Positions 7,961-16,778 are shown, numbered from the stretch's first letter. The stretch: DNA of 64,000 bases from Brachybacterium vulturis (GCF_002407185.1 NZ_CP023563.1:2480001-2544000), one strand, 5' to 3'. A program made the numbers and translations. Notes: generated from the sequence alone by a model not told the origin.

Positions 7961-8200
7961 ATGCCTGCTGTCGCCGAATCCGTCACTGCCGGTGATCTGC
8001 TGTCGCTCCGCGATCGACTGGTCGAGGAAGTGGAGGAGTACCTGGTGCGCGACGCATCCCCGGGCCTGCGGTCCGGCTGCACGATGGTGTGTCTGATGTG
8101 GCAGGCGGTGCTGGTCGCGACCGTCCCGAAGGGCGAGGAAGCTGACAGCATCGCAAGGTGCATGCTCGTCGACACGCTGGCACTGCTGGAGGAGGCCTGA
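7961..8200 (+). CDS. small hypothetical protein
   Basis: A 79-residue acidic, helical protein (LLSLRDRLVEEVEEYLV; CMLVDTLALLEEA). The ATG at 7961 follows GGAAAGG at good spacing. An in-frame ATG at 7865 would place the CGCCCACT box inside the gene, so it is not preferred. No family is recognised. Confidence 0.6.
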   Translation: MPAVAESVTAGDLLSLRDRLVEEVEEYLVRDASPGLRSGCTMVCLMWQAVLVATVPKGEEADSIARCMLVDTLALLEEA

Positions 8201-8222
8201 CCGACCCCTGACAGGATCGGTG

Positions 8223-8230
8223 CGCCCACT
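8223..8230 (+). promoter_or_regulatory. CGCCCACT box 3
   Basis: Lies 38 nt before the J-domain gene at 8269. GGTGGGG follows at once, so CCCAC/GTGGG can pair as a short hairpin. Confidence 0.7.
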
Positions 8231-8268
8231 GGTGGGGAGAATGGACTCAACCGAGCAGGAGGGCAGGC

Positions 8269-9588
8269 ATGGCGATCACCCACTACGAGGTCTTGGGGGT
8301 GGACCAGAACGCCACGCGCGCGGAGATCACCGCTGCCTTCCGCGCCCAGATGCGGGCACTGCACGCCGATGTCGGTGGGGACGACGAGCTCGCCAAGAAC
8401 GTCAGCTCCGCCTACAACGTGCTGTCCAACGCGACCAAGCGCGCTGCTTACGACCGAACACTCGGCCAGCGCCGGGCCTCGAGCCCCGCCCCCGGGCACG
8501 CTACGCCGGACGGCGAGTCCCGGCAGGCTGCACGCACGGAACGGAACCGGGTTTTCACCCCGGAAGATGGCGGCCGCGGTGCATCGTTCTCGATGCTGAG
8601 CGTGGACCCTTCCACATGGGCGTGGCATGTCGCCGCCAGGAGCGAGGACGACCCCGCGGAGACCGCTGGCACGGGTCCCCGCTCCGTCCTGCGGACAGTG
8701 CTGACGGTGCTGTCCTTCCTCGCCTGGGCCGCCGCGGGCGCCGCGGCCGCGTCGACGCTGGGGCTGCCGCTGGCGCGTATCGGTGCCCTGTCCGTCCCAC
8801 TGGCGCTGCTGAGCGGCTTCATCATTCATCTGGTGTGGTCGGCACTCATGGTCACGCTGGCCGTCCTGCACCGGTGGGGACTGGCATTCTCGCTGATTCT
8901 GGCCCTCGCCGCGGCCGTGGTCATCTACCTCGATGCCGGCACTCCCCTGCCGATGATCGGGGCCGGGCTGTGCTACCTCGCCTCCATGGCCACGACCTAC
9001 GCGTCCTTCGGCGTGGCGTTGACCCGAGCCGGGTCCCGTGAGGGCAACGGGGTGATCGATTCCTCGTTCATCACTCAGGTCGGCGCGACGACCCTCGGTG
9101 ATCGCCACGCCGACATCGATCGACTGCTCGGGGCGTTGAAGCTCGCGTTCGGCCACCGGACGGGAGCGCGGGTGATCCTACTGCCGGACCGCGTCACCCC
9201 ACGCCCGGGTAGCTCTCCGGTCCGTGCTCAGGTCGCGGTGGTGGTCGGGAAGACCCTCCACCTGATCGCGATCCCGCCGTTGGGTCGGGACGGGCTGGAG
9301 ATCTCCGGCTCGGACGTCATCAGCGACGGCCAGGTCCACCGCAACGTCGTGCGCGACGAGGTCGCCGCTCTCGCGGAACGCTTTGGCCGCGGTGGCCAGG
9401 CCCGCGGCTACGTCGTGCCCACGCGTCTCACCACCGAGCCACCGGCAGATACCCAGGCTCACGGAGTGGTGTTCGGGTCACTCGGCCAGGTCATCGACGC
9501 CATCGGTTCCGCCGCTGGCGCAGACCTCGACAAAGAGGACGCCCTGTACCGTCACCGCGCACTGGAGTCAATGTCGCTGCTGGTATGA
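8269..9588 (+). CDS. J-domain membrane protein
   Basis: A 439-residue protein. Residues 3-65 form a J domain (YEVLGVDQNATRAEITAAFRA, then SSAYNVLSNATKRAAYD). The Hsp70-activating HPD tripeptide reads His-Ala-Asp at residues 32-34, so DnaK stimulation may be lost or altered. Three or four hydrophobic segments follow at about 140-250. The C-terminal 170 residues form a soluble alpha/beta domain that may be nuclease-like (GALKLAFGHRTGARVILLPD, VAVVVGKTLHLIAIPPL); that reading is weak. GAGGGCAGG precedes the ATG. It belongs to the CGCCCACT regulon. Confidence 0.75.
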   Translation: MAITHYEVLGVDQNATRAEITAAFRAQMRALHADVGGDDELAKNVSSAYNVLSNATKRAAYDRTLGQRRASSPAPGHATPDGESRQAARTERNRVFTPEDGGRGASFSMLSVDPSTWAWHVAARSEDDPAETAGTGPRSVLRTVLTVLSFLAWAAAGAAAASTLGLPLARIGALSVPLALLSGFIIHLVWSALMVTLAVLHRWGLAFSLILALAAAVVIYLDAGTPLPMIGAGLCYLASMATTYASFGVALTRAGSREGNGVIDSSFITQVGATTLGDRHADIDRLLGALKLAFGHRTGARVILLPDRVTPRPGSSPVRAQVAVVVGKTLHLIAIPPLGRDGLEISGSDVISDGQVHRNVVRDEVAALAERFGRGGQARGYVVPTRLTTEPPADTQAHGVVFGSLGQVIDAIGSAAGADLDKEDALYRHRALESMSLLV

Positions 9589-9606
9589 GCGTCTCCACCC
9601 GACTCG

Positions 9607-10260
9607 TCAGCTCACGACCAGGTCGTGCTCGATGATCTGGGCGATCTCGCCGGTGGTCACGGGACGGTGCCAGGTGTCCCAGCCGACGTGGACCTGTCGG
9701 GGCCGGGAAGGGTCGGTGGCCGAATCGACGTGTAGATCGCCATGCAAAAGCACGTTGCCCTCGTCTCGCAGCCGCCACTGGCCCGCGCGCGGATCGTCGG
9801 TGTGGTCGGCCGCGTACGGGAAGTGCGAGAGCATCACGCGGTGCGGGGTCGAGCCGTTGCGGCGCGCGAGCTGCTTCGTCGGAGGGATCTTCACGACCGC
9901 GGCGGTGCCGGCCCATTCGATGCCCAGGCCCAATGTCACGCGGAGCGCAGCGATCGACTTCTCGCCAAACAGCGGGTGCGCCCGATCGTGATTACCCAGC
10001 ACCAGGCGGATGCGACCGTTCAGACGCGGCACGATCCCGGCCAGCCGGCGCGGAGCAACCAGGGACAGGTCCCCGAGATGCCACACCGTGTCCTCCGGCC
10101 GCACATGGCGGTTCCAGGCAGCGACGATCGCCTCGTCATGCGCGGCGATTGGCTCCTCGGTGACGTCGTCGATTGAGTCGGATCCGAGGGCGTAGCCGCG
10201 CTCACGCGCCATCAGCCGATGGCAAAAGTGGGTATCTGACGTGAAGTGTGTGGCGGCCAT
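9607..10260 (-). CDS. calcineurin-like metallophosphoesterase
   Basis: A 217-residue protein with the two-metal phosphoesterase signature in order: SDTHF near the N-terminus, HLGDLS, LVLGNHD, LSHFPY and LLHGDLH. Relatives hydrolyse phosphoesters on nucleotides, proteins or RNA. Compact versions like this occur often in phages and mobile elements. ATG at 10260 (MAATHF) is preferred because the first motif begins a few residues later and GAGGAG lies upstream. It converges with the J-domain gene. Confidence 0.85.
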   Translation of the reverse strand: MAATHFTSDTHFCHRLMARERGYALGSDSIDDVTEEPIAAHDEAIVAAWNRHVRPEDTVWHLGDLSLVAPRRLAGIVPRLNGRIRLVLGNHDRAHPLFGEKSIAALRVTLGLGIEWAGTAAVVKIPPTKQLARRNGSTPHRVMLSHFPYAADHTDDPRAGQWRLRDEGNVLLHGDLHVDSATDPSRPRQVHVGWDTWHRPVTTGEIAQIIEHDLVVS

Positions 10261-10299
10261 CCCGGCATCTTCTCCTCGGCTGAGCTCGTTCACCTGCGC

Positions 10300-10307
10300 A
10301 GTGGGCG
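10300..10307 (-). promoter_or_regulatory. CGCCCACT box 4
   Basis: On the minus strand, 39 nt before the phosphoesterase start. CAGGTGAAC follows the octamer. Confidence 0.68.
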
Positions 10308-10328
10308 AATCGGGATCGTGACGGGACG

Positions 10329-11306
10329 TCACCGGTCGTGGAGGTATTCATCGAAGGCTTCGCGAGCCAGGTCAAGTATCGTCTCGAGCCGTGCCGTGAG
10401 CTCGCGTCGCGCCGCGGGCTCCGTGATCCCCAGCTGGCCGATGAGCTCCCGACGCGTCGGGAGGTCCCCGGCGAGGTGCCGGGCGAAGTACGCGCGCGCT
10501 ACTTCGGCGAGCAACACGGGCTCCCTCCGTAGTCTCCGGTACCGCTCGCGTTCCCGGGCGGCATCGAGCTGCTCGCACCGCGCGATCACGCCGGCGATCC
10601 GTGCGGAGCGCTCTCCGGCCCCGGCGTCAGGTTCATCGATCGTGGACAGCCGCGTATCGGTGCTGAGCCCGGGCGCGTCAAGGGGCACCGACTGAACAGG
10701 GCGAAGATCCGACTTGGTGATCAGCACTGATTGTCGACCGGGATCTCTGCGGGTCGCGCGCATCCGCTCGTTGTGGAACTTCACAAGCTCTTCGTCGTCG
10801 GGTCTGACCTGGAACTCGAGCTCGAACAGCCACTCGGATCTTCTGACCAGGGCCTTGCGACGGTCGTGCGCACTGCTGCCCGGAGTGTCCCCTGTGCCGT
10901 CGATCAGGCCGTTGCGGCGGTCGTCGCGGAGGCAGTTCCGGGTCTCCGCTTCGAGGATGGCGGGCAGGTTGCGAGAGTCGTCGAATACCGCGCTGGTGCC
11001 GGGCCCGTCCTTTGCGCGCCACCGTTGGTGGACCATCTTCATCAGCGCCTGCCCGAGGTACGACAGTGCGACGCCGCCGTCGTCGGAGCTGAGCCTGGCC
11101 ACACGCCGAACCCGGGCGAGAACACGGCGTATGGAGGCCTCCTCCTGTTGTACGAATTGGTCCAACAGACCGCTGGCTTGCGCCGGATCTCGGGCATGCA
11201 GGATGGCGCAGAGCTCCGACTTCCATGGAGTCTCCAGAGTGTCTGGATCGCAGGTGCAGCATGCACTGTGCTGGCGACCCCGACCTGCCCAGGGCGAGTC
11301 ACTCAT
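10329..11306 (-). CDS. possible sigma-factor-like protein
   Basis: A 325-residue soluble protein. An early acidic segment (SDDGGVALSYLGQALMKMVHQRW, then AETRNCLRDDRRNGL) resembles region 2 of sigma-70-type factors. A middle part, LVKFHNERMRATRRDPGRQSVL, looks like a region 3 helix set. The C-terminal LPTRRELIGQLGITEPAARRELTARLETILD is helix-turn-helix-like. No single motif is decisive. ATG at 11306 is chosen, with in-frame starts at 11321 and 11372 possible. It is divergent from the EspR-like gene at 11713. A sigma-like role would suit the repeated promoter-like boxes but is only inference. Confidence 0.4.
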   Translation of the reverse strand: MSDSPWAGRGRQHSACCTCDPDTLETPWKSELCAILHARDPAQASGLLDQFVQQEEASIRRVLARVRRVARLSSDDGGVALSYLGQALMKMVHQRWRAKDGPGTSAVFDDSRNLPAILEAETRNCLRDDRRNGLIDGTGDTPGSSAHDRRKALVRRSEWLFELEFQVRPDDEELVKFHNERMRATRRDPGRQSVLITKSDLRPVQSVPLDAPGLSTDTRLSTIDEPDAGAGERSARIAGVIARCEQLDAARERERYRRLRREPVLLAEVARAYFARHLAGDLPTRRELIGQLGITEPAARRELTARLETILDLAREAFDEYLHDR

Positions 11307-11533
11307 CGATCGGCGCCCCATGACGGCGTTGGGGTTGTCCACCGGTTGCGGCTGCGGTTCAGGCCCACGCATTGCGACAGTGGTGATCGTCCGGACTGGC
11401 GCTCACTCGTTGAGCTGGCGCGAGTCTTCGTGGTCGTCATCGCGTCTCCTCACACGCCTCGATATCCAGGAAGCCGCTCGGCGAGAGGGGCGCTGCCGCC
11501 GTCCTCGTTCGCGACTCACTGAAGCCAACGCGT

Positions 11534-11617
11534 ATCTGTAGATGCGGCGAGCATCACACACGCATCCAGAGAACACAACCTGTAGACGCGGGCCCGATGT
11601 GTTGCGCATCTACAGAT
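11534..11617. promoter_or_regulatory. repeated operator sites between divergent genes
   Basis: ATCTGTAGATGCG (11534-11546) and CGCATCTACAGAT (11605-11617) are perfect 13-bp inverted repeats. A near copy, ACCTGTAGACGCG, lies between them at 11578-11590. Each unit contains the partial palindrome ATCTGTAGAT. The cluster is about 95 nt upstream of the EspR-like gene, which is the natural candidate binder. The rest of 11307-11712 holds no convincing gene. Confidence 0.65.
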
Positions 11618-11712
11618 TGCCAGCTGTCGCATCCGGGAGTACCGTCGATCACGCCCAGGCGGTAGGCGACGACAACCCTCAGTGCCCATCGCCACTCGAA
11701 GTGGAGGTCACG

Positions 11713-12183
11713 ATGCCGGACACCCCGAAGCCGGAGGACTCACCCACCGAAGACGTTCCGCACCTCGCAGAGCGACTCGACCTGCTCTTCCGCACGGTGC
11801 CTCTCACCCCAGACAGCGCCAAGCTCCACACATCGACCAGCGTTGTCGAGGCCCTCGCCGAGCAGGGCATATCGGTCACCCCGAACCACATCCGCGCGTT
11901 GAGAACAGGCAGACGAAACAACCCCTCCTTTCGCCTCCTCGCAGGGCTTGCCGACATCTTCCGTGTACCGCTGGACTACTTCGTCAACGACACCGTCGCA
12001 GGCGAGCTCCACGACTCCCTCGAAGCACTTGCCGTCATCCGCGACACCGGCGTGCAACAGATCATGCTGCGCGCGCATGGGGTCTCCAGCGAGAGTCTCG
12101 ACTCCGTGCTTGCGCTGCTCGACCAGATCCGCCGTATCGAAGGACTCGACGATCCAGACGCGCAGAACAGCCAAGGAAGCTGA
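11713..12183 (+). CDS. EspR-like XRE regulator
   Basis: A 156-residue DNA-binding protein closely patterned on mycobacterial EspR (Rv3849). An N-terminal helix-turn-helix (LAERLDLLFRTVPLTPDS, LRTGRRNNPSFRLLAGLADIFRVPLDYF) is followed by a C-terminal dimerisation helix set (ELHDSLEALAVIRDTGVQQIMLRAHGVSSES). EspR is a nucleoid-associated regulator that bridges distant sites. GGAGG stands 7 nt before the ATG. It leads a tight four-gene set with a hydrolase, an ImmA-like protease and a membrane protein, and inverted repeats lie upstream. Confidence 0.82.
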   Translation: MPDTPKPEDSPTEDVPHLAERLDLLFRTVPLTPDSAKLHTSTSVVEALAEQGISVTPNHIRALRTGRRNNPSFRLLAGLADIFRVPLDYFVNDTVAGELHDSLEALAVIRDTGVQQIMLRAHGVSSESLDSVLALLDQIRRIEGLDDPDAQNSQGS

Positions 12184-12196
12184 GGGACGCCAGACG

Positions 12197-13099
12197 GTGA
12201 GCCTGATGGGCCGGTTGATGCCCACGATCATGCGCCTGCGCCGCTCCAACAAGCACCACCGCACTCGAGAGCGCGTCCGCCGCCGCCTCCAGGACCTCAC
12301 CCTGCACCCCGCTCGGACTGATCCCCCACGTCTGAGACGAACCGGAGTCCACATCGCCTCGCGCCAGGACCGGGGCTGGATGATCCACACGGTCTCCCCC
12401 ACGCAGTCCACCGCCAAGGGAACAGTCCTCTACCTTCACGGCGGAGCATGGATGAACGAAGCGGTCATACAGCACTGGTGGCTGATCCAGGAGCTCGCCG
12501 TCGAGGCTTCAGTGAACGTCGTGGTCCCGGTCTACCCACTCGTGCAAGCCGGAGGAACCGCCAGAACGGTCCTGCCGCGGATCGCAGAACTCGCCCGCAG
12601 CGTCGAAGGACCGCTGATCCTCATGGGCGATTCCGCCGGCGGAACAATCGCGATCTCCACCAACCTGATGCTCAGAAACGAAGGTTCCCCAGCCGATCTC
12701 ACTGTTCTCGTCTCACCCGCTCTAGACCTGCGGATGGAGAACCCGGAGATCGACGCCGTACAACCCTCAGACCCGTGGCTCGTGAAGCAGGGCCAGCTCC
12801 TCCTGAGCGAAATGTGGACCGAGGAGCAGTTCGACGACCCCGTCATCAACCCCATCCTCGCCGACCCGGATGGAATCGGGAGACTCCTCATCTTCAGCGG
12901 CACCCGCGACATCCTGAACCCCGACACCCGACTCTTCGTCCAGCACGCCAAGCAGGCCGGCAGCGATGTCGCCTATCACGAAGCAGCCGGCCAACTCCAT
13001 GTCTACCCGCTCCTCCCGACCCCCGAGGCGAAATCGGCGAGACGAGAGATCGCAGAGGCGGTGAGGGATCTCGTCACGGCCCACCGGGACTCGCGATGA
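12197..13099 (+). CDS. HSL-type alpha/beta hydrolase
   Basis: A 300-residue esterase or lipase-like enzyme of the hormone-sensitive lipase group. The oxyanion-hole motif HGGAW is at about residue 81 and the nucleophile elbow GDSAGG at about 143. The acid is in SGTRDIL at about 236 and the histidine in GQLHVYPLL at about 267, so the triad is complete. The GTG at 12197 lies 13 nt after the regulator's stop, and its own stop overlaps the next start. Small acyl or lactone ester substrates are typical of the family; the substrate here is unknown. Confidence 0.85.
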   Translation: MSLMGRLMPTIMRLRRSNKHHRTRERVRRRLQDLTLHPARTDPPRLRRTGVHIASRQDRGWMIHTVSPTQSTAKGTVLYLHGGAWMNEAVIQHWWLIQELAVEASVNVVVPVYPLVQAGGTARTVLPRIAELARSVEGPLILMGDSAGGTIAISTNLMLRNEGSPADLTVLVSPALDLRMENPEIDAVQPSDPWLVKQGQLLLSEMWTEEQFDDPVINPILADPDGIGRLLIFSGTRDILNPDTRLFVQHAKQAGSDVAYHEAAGQLHVYPLLPTPEAKSARREIAEAVRDLVTAHRDSR

Positions 13100-13587
13100 T
13101 CGGCTACGGACGGAAATCGCCAGAGGTCACAAGAGCGCTACGGGCGGCCGAGGAGATCCTGCCCTCCAGTGGTGACCTTGAGGACCTCCTGGACAACCTC
13201 TCTGAATCGCGCGGACGACCACTCCGCGTTCTTACCGCACCACTCGAGTCGAAGATCTCTGGACTCCTCATCTCCACTGACCGCGCGGACTACATCGCAG
13301 CCTCCGAACGGGCCTCGCCAGAACGTCTCGTCGCCATCGTGTGTCACGAGGTAGCCCACACTTTGCTCGGCCACGACCACTCGAAGCCAGTGGGGCAGGA
13401 GCTCGTCGACAGCGGCCTACTTCGCGGGATCGACTCCCGTCTCGCTGGCTCCGTGGTCACCACTCGTCAGGCCTACGCCCACACCGACGAAGCGGATGCG
13501 GAGACGGTCGCGACCTACGTCTCTATCGAGCTGCGACGCCGAGTCATGCGGGGCGGGAACACCTTCTTCGACGAACGCTGGAGGTGA
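13096..13587 (+). CDS. ImmA/IrrE-like zinc metalloprotease
   Basis: A 163-residue protein with the zinc site HEVAH at about residues 83-87 and a later acidic ligand region (TDEADAETVATYV). ImmA/IrrE proteases cut or inactivate XRE-type repressors to switch on mobile elements or stress genes. It overlaps the hydrolase gene as ATGA. Its likely substrate is the EspR-like regulator in the same operon; that pairing is inference from family behaviour and linkage. Confidence 0.8.
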   Translation: MIGYGRKSPEVTRALRAAEEILPSSGDLEDLLDNLSESRGRPLRVLTAPLESKISGLLISTDRADYIAASERASPERLVAIVCHEVAHTLLGHDHSKPVGQELVDSGLLRGIDSRLAGSVVTTRQAYAHTDEADAETVATYVSIELRRRVMRGGNTFFDERWR

Positions 13588-13596
13588 CAAGACCCG

Positions 13597-14658
13597 ATGC
13601 GCTGGATCCTCTTCGGACTGGGCTTGCTGTTCCTCGCACTCGGTGCCGAACGCGTCTGGAGGCTGCGCCAACAGCCGGCAACGGTCACGAAGAGTTCGAT
13701 CAACGCCGTGCTGTTCTCCGTGGGCTTGGCCGGACCCGCATACTCATTCGTCATTGCCGGTTCAGCGCTCTACCCGTTCACGCAGGCGCTGTGGCATCTC
13801 ATGGTGTGCGTTCTCATCGGAGCCCTCGAGCTGACGTTCCTATCGCTGAGGATCCAGCATGTCCAACGGAGGACTATTGCGCGGATCGTCATCCAATCCG
13901 CGGCTGTCGCTGCGCTCCTCCTGGCTACACAGGCTGATGCTCTGCGACGGAACATCCCTTCCCAGGGGATCGAGCACGTTTCCGACCATGACGCGACGAC
14001 GATCGTCTACCTCGTGGTCTTCCCGGCGTACGTGATCTGGGGACTCTCACAGCCCGTGTTCGGGAACATCCCGCGTATACGCAGAGACCTCGGTCGCCGC
14101 CCGATCAACACCATTGCCCTTCTTCTCGTGACCATCGGGATCGCCGGGTTCATCATCATCAATGCGATCGTCTCCGTCTTCCTCAACGTTGGACGCGGTG
14201 AGTTGAAACAGACCGTCATCGACTTGTCCCCCGCCCCGCTGTTCATCTGTGGCGTGGGAGCAGCGCTGTTGGCGGTTGGGGAACGCATGTACGACGAGAT
14301 CACCGCGCGAGTCGAGCTCCTGCGTGTGGCGCCTTTATGGCAACGCGCGATCGATCTGTCCGAGCACGAGCTCCACCTCTCAGTCAGACACCTCTCAACA
14401 CCAGCACGCTTGCAGCGGGCATACGTCGAGATCTCCGACGCTCTGTGCACTATCCGTCTTCGGATCGAAGGGCGCCCCAGCGTCGACTCAGTCGTGGCAG
14501 CGCTCGAGCAAGGAAGTGTGACGGATGATCCTTCGGTGCCGACGGTGTCTCAGGCGTTACCGGATCGTACGACCCGGGCAGAAGACCTCCGGCTCATCAA
14601 CGCCCTCGCGACGACGTACCGACGCCACCGGAAGCTGGAGGCCACGGCGGACATGTGA
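13597..14658 (+). CDS. polytopic membrane protein, MAB_1171c/DUF6545-like
   Basis: A 353-residue protein with about seven hydrophobic segments in the first 225 residues (for example ILFGLGLLFLALGAERVW, IALLLVTIGIAGFIIINAI) and a cytoplasmic helical C-terminus of about 120 residues. The pattern fits the MAB_1171c family labelled putative transporters, which accompany XRE and ImmA-type genes in actinobacteria. It is the fourth gene of the cassette, 9 nt after the protease gene, and may sense or export the signal. No transport motif is visible. Confidence 0.65.
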   Translation: MRWILFGLGLLFLALGAERVWRLRQQPATVTKSSINAVLFSVGLAGPAYSFVIAGSALYPFTQALWHLMVCVLIGALELTFLSLRIQHVQRRTIARIVIQSAAVAALLLATQADALRRNIPSQGIEHVSDHDATTIVYLVVFPAYVIWGLSQPVFGNIPRIRRDLGRRPINTIALLLVTIGIAGFIIINAIVSVFLNVGRGELKQTVIDLSPAPLFICGVGAALLAVGERMYDEITARVELLRVAPLWQRAIDLSEHELHLSVRHLSTPARLQRAYVEISDALCTIRLRIEGRPSVDSVVAALEQGSVTDDPSVPTVSQALPDRTTRAEDLRLINALATTYRRHRKLEATADM

Positions 14659-14732
14659 AATGGGACCCGTAGGCCCTCGCTGAATCCGGTCACGACGCCG
14701 GACTATCCAGCGCACCGTTTGGTGGGCCTCTC

Positions 14733-14936
14733 TCAACCGTTGTCCACTTCGCAGAGCACTCCGCCCAGTGCCCCAGCGACGGCATCGTCGCCTCGGGACA
14801 GGTAGACGTCGATCATCTCTTCGATCTGTCCATCCGATAGCTCGTAGGCGACTCGTTCGCGCGGCCAGCCGGCGGCGTCGAGCAAGTCGATGTCCTCATG
14901 TAGCTGCTCGCAGGGGCTCAGGGACGCCGTGAACAT
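14733..14936 (-). CDS. small acidic hypothetical protein
   Basis: A 67-residue acidic protein (LHEDIDLLDAAGWPRERVAYELS, IEEMIDVYLSRGDDAV). GGAGGAG precedes the ATG at good spacing. It is the last of a minus-strand run. No family is recognised. Confidence 0.6.
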   Translation of the reverse strand: MFTASLSPCEQLHEDIDLLDAAGWPRERVAYELSDGQIEEMIDVYLSRGDDAVAGALGGVLCEVDNG

Positions 14937-14975
14937 GATGATTTCTCCTCCTGGTCGGTCTCCCAGCGCCTGGGC

Positions 14976-14983
14976 AGTGGGCG
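14976..14983 (-). promoter_or_regulatory. CGCCCACT box 5
   Basis: Lies 39 nt before the start at 14936. GCCCAGGCGCTGGGAGACC follows, a small hairpin ending in the GAGACC element. Confidence 0.7.
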
Positions 14984-15007
14984 CGGCGCTGGGTTGGCGG
15001 GACAGGT

Positions 15008-15307
15008 CTACTTCTCGGACTTGCGGGGCGGCATCGGCAGGTAGAACGAGCCGGTGGGCACATCAGCGCGGATCCGCAGCGCGGTGCGTTCGAGCACGAC
15101 CCAGCCCTTCCGGGCGTGGTGACCGCACAGGTACACCGGCCCCGTGCCGTAATCGACCCTGACCTTCGCTGACGCTGACGGGCACCGGTCGCAGGACTGC
15201 CGCTCGGAGGCAACGGTCGGGGACGAGCCGAACAGCGTGTCGGCACGCCGGGGCGGCACCGACAATGGCGTCGCAGCAGGAATACGGGAAAACGTTGTGG
15301 TGCTCAT
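15008..15307 (-). CDS. DUF7455-like zinc-ribbon protein
   Basis: A 99-residue protein. CDRCPSASAKVRVDYG and YLCGHHARKGW give a Cys-x2-Cys...Cys-x2-His zinc site, the hallmark of the DUF7455 proteins widespread in actinobacteria and their phages. The N-terminal 35 residues look disordered. The role of the family is unknown; small zinc ribbons often bind nucleic acid or RNA polymerase. Confidence 0.72.
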   Translation of the reverse strand: MSTTTFSRIPAATPLSVPPRRADTLFGSSPTVASERQSCDRCPSASAKVRVDYGTGPVYLCGHHARKGWVVLERTALRIRADVPTGSFYLPMPPRKSEK

Positions 15308-15315
15308 GCCCAGCC

Positions 15316-15323
15316 AGTGGGCG
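15316..15323 (-). promoter_or_regulatory. CGCCCACT box 6
   Basis: Only 8 nt before the start at 15307, one of two close-set copies. GGCTGGGC directly after it would be the only ribosome-site candidate. Confidence 0.55.
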
Positions 15324-15345
15324 CACGGTCAATCCGGCGGGACGC

Positions 15346-16732
15346 TCACGCCTCGCTCTCACAGATCACAGAGCCCCGGGGAACGTAGCCCTCATCCTCA
15401 ACTCGGGCGTAGGGCTCGATCACCGCGTTGTCCTCGACCACGACCCCCTCTCCCACGTGCGCGGCGTGCCCGGTGTCGACCCCGTGGCCGATAAGGGCGC
15501 CGTCGCCGATCACTGACCCGTTGAGGCGGGAGAAGTCCCCGACGGCGGCCCGGCTTCCGATCTCGGTGCCCGCCCCGGTGACCACCTGCGTGCCGACCTC
15601 GGTTGAGGAGCCGACAAGCGTGCGCTCTCCCAGCCGCGCGCCCGGCTGGATCCGCGCACGGTCCAGCACCTCACAGTCGGCATCGAGCTCGGTGGGGAGA
15701 CTCTCCGGGTTGCGACGGGCGGGGCCTTCGAGCTGCGCGGACTCACCGACCTCCACGCCGTCGCGGACTCGGATCGCACCGTTCAGGCTGGCACCGGCTC
15801 CGATAGCGACTCCGTCGCCCAACATGCTGAGGCTCTCCTTCCCGCCCGCGACCGTCGCACCGTCGCCCATCGACAGCTCCCCACGCACGTAGGAGTCGCT
15901 GATCGAGGCCTTGTCCGCCAGGTCGGTGCCGTCCGCGAAGCGGGACCGCTGATCAACCTGGACCCTCACCCCTTCGCCGATCTCGGCGCTGTGGCCCCAG
16001 GTGGCTCCGCCGAGCAACCGGCTGCGAGTTCCGACCTTCAGCTCGTCCCCGAAGGTGCCCTCCAGTCGGCTGCGGGACCCGATGCTGGATCCATCGCCGA
16101 TGACCGTACCCGCCTGCAGCTCTGCGGACTTCCCGATGGTGGCCTGCTCGCCAATACGCACTAAGTGGCGGACCTTTGCACGGTCCTCGATCTCGCTGCC
16201 CTCTCCGACGGTGGCGCCCTCGTCGATCGTCACCTGAGCACCGATGCTGGGTGTCCGCCTCGACCTGCACGTCGCGGCCGAGGCGGGACTCGGTACCGAC
16301 GGTGCCCTCTTCACCGAGCACCGAGCCGTCTCCGAGCGTGGCGCGTGCCTGAATGGTCGAGTCCTCCCCGACCGTGACGCCCCCTCCCACGGTGACGGCT
16401 TCGACCAGCCTCGCCCCGTCCGCGATGTTCGTGCCGGCGCCGATCGTGGACCCGTCACCGACCACGACGCCCTCGCCGATCGTGGCGTCCGGCCCGATGG
16501 TCACGTCCGCACCGATGACGGCATCGTCACCGATGGCGACGCTCTCGTCGATCCGAGCGCTGAGGTCGATCTCGACGTCCTCACCGAGCTGCGGACCAGC
16601 CCCCGGCTCCGCGACCGCTACGTCGGCCTCGCCCCGGGGGACGGAGCCGAACTCGCCCCTGTTGCCGATCTCCCCCGTGTCGCGCTTGCGCACCTTCGCA
16701 GCAGTACCTGCTCGTACCTTCGTCGTCGCCAT
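15346..16732 (-). CDS. long left-handed beta-helix protein with N-terminal tag, frameshifted
   Basis: About 460 residues if one base is removed. After MATTKVRAG comes the tag RKRDTGEIGNRGEFG...RGEA shared with three other proteins here. Then run roughly 60 hexapeptides of the type (I/V)GxxxxI, for example VIGADVTIGPDATIGEG, which fold as a left-handed beta helix. No acyltransferase active site is seen and the surface would be strongly acidic. The frame breaks at 16249-16251, where one extra base in a CCC run (minus strand) separates two halves that otherwise join in repeat register. It is either a recent lesion or a read error. Confidence 0.75.
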
Positions 16733-16770
16733 GACCGACTCCCTTCCTCGTCGTGGTCTCACCGGGTGGA

Positions 16771-16778
16771 AGTGGGCG
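16771..16778 (-). promoter_or_regulatory. CGCCCACT box 7
   Basis: Lies 38 nt before the beta-helix start at 16732, in the extended form CCCGCCCACTTCC, with GGTGAGACC downstream. Confidence 0.72.
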
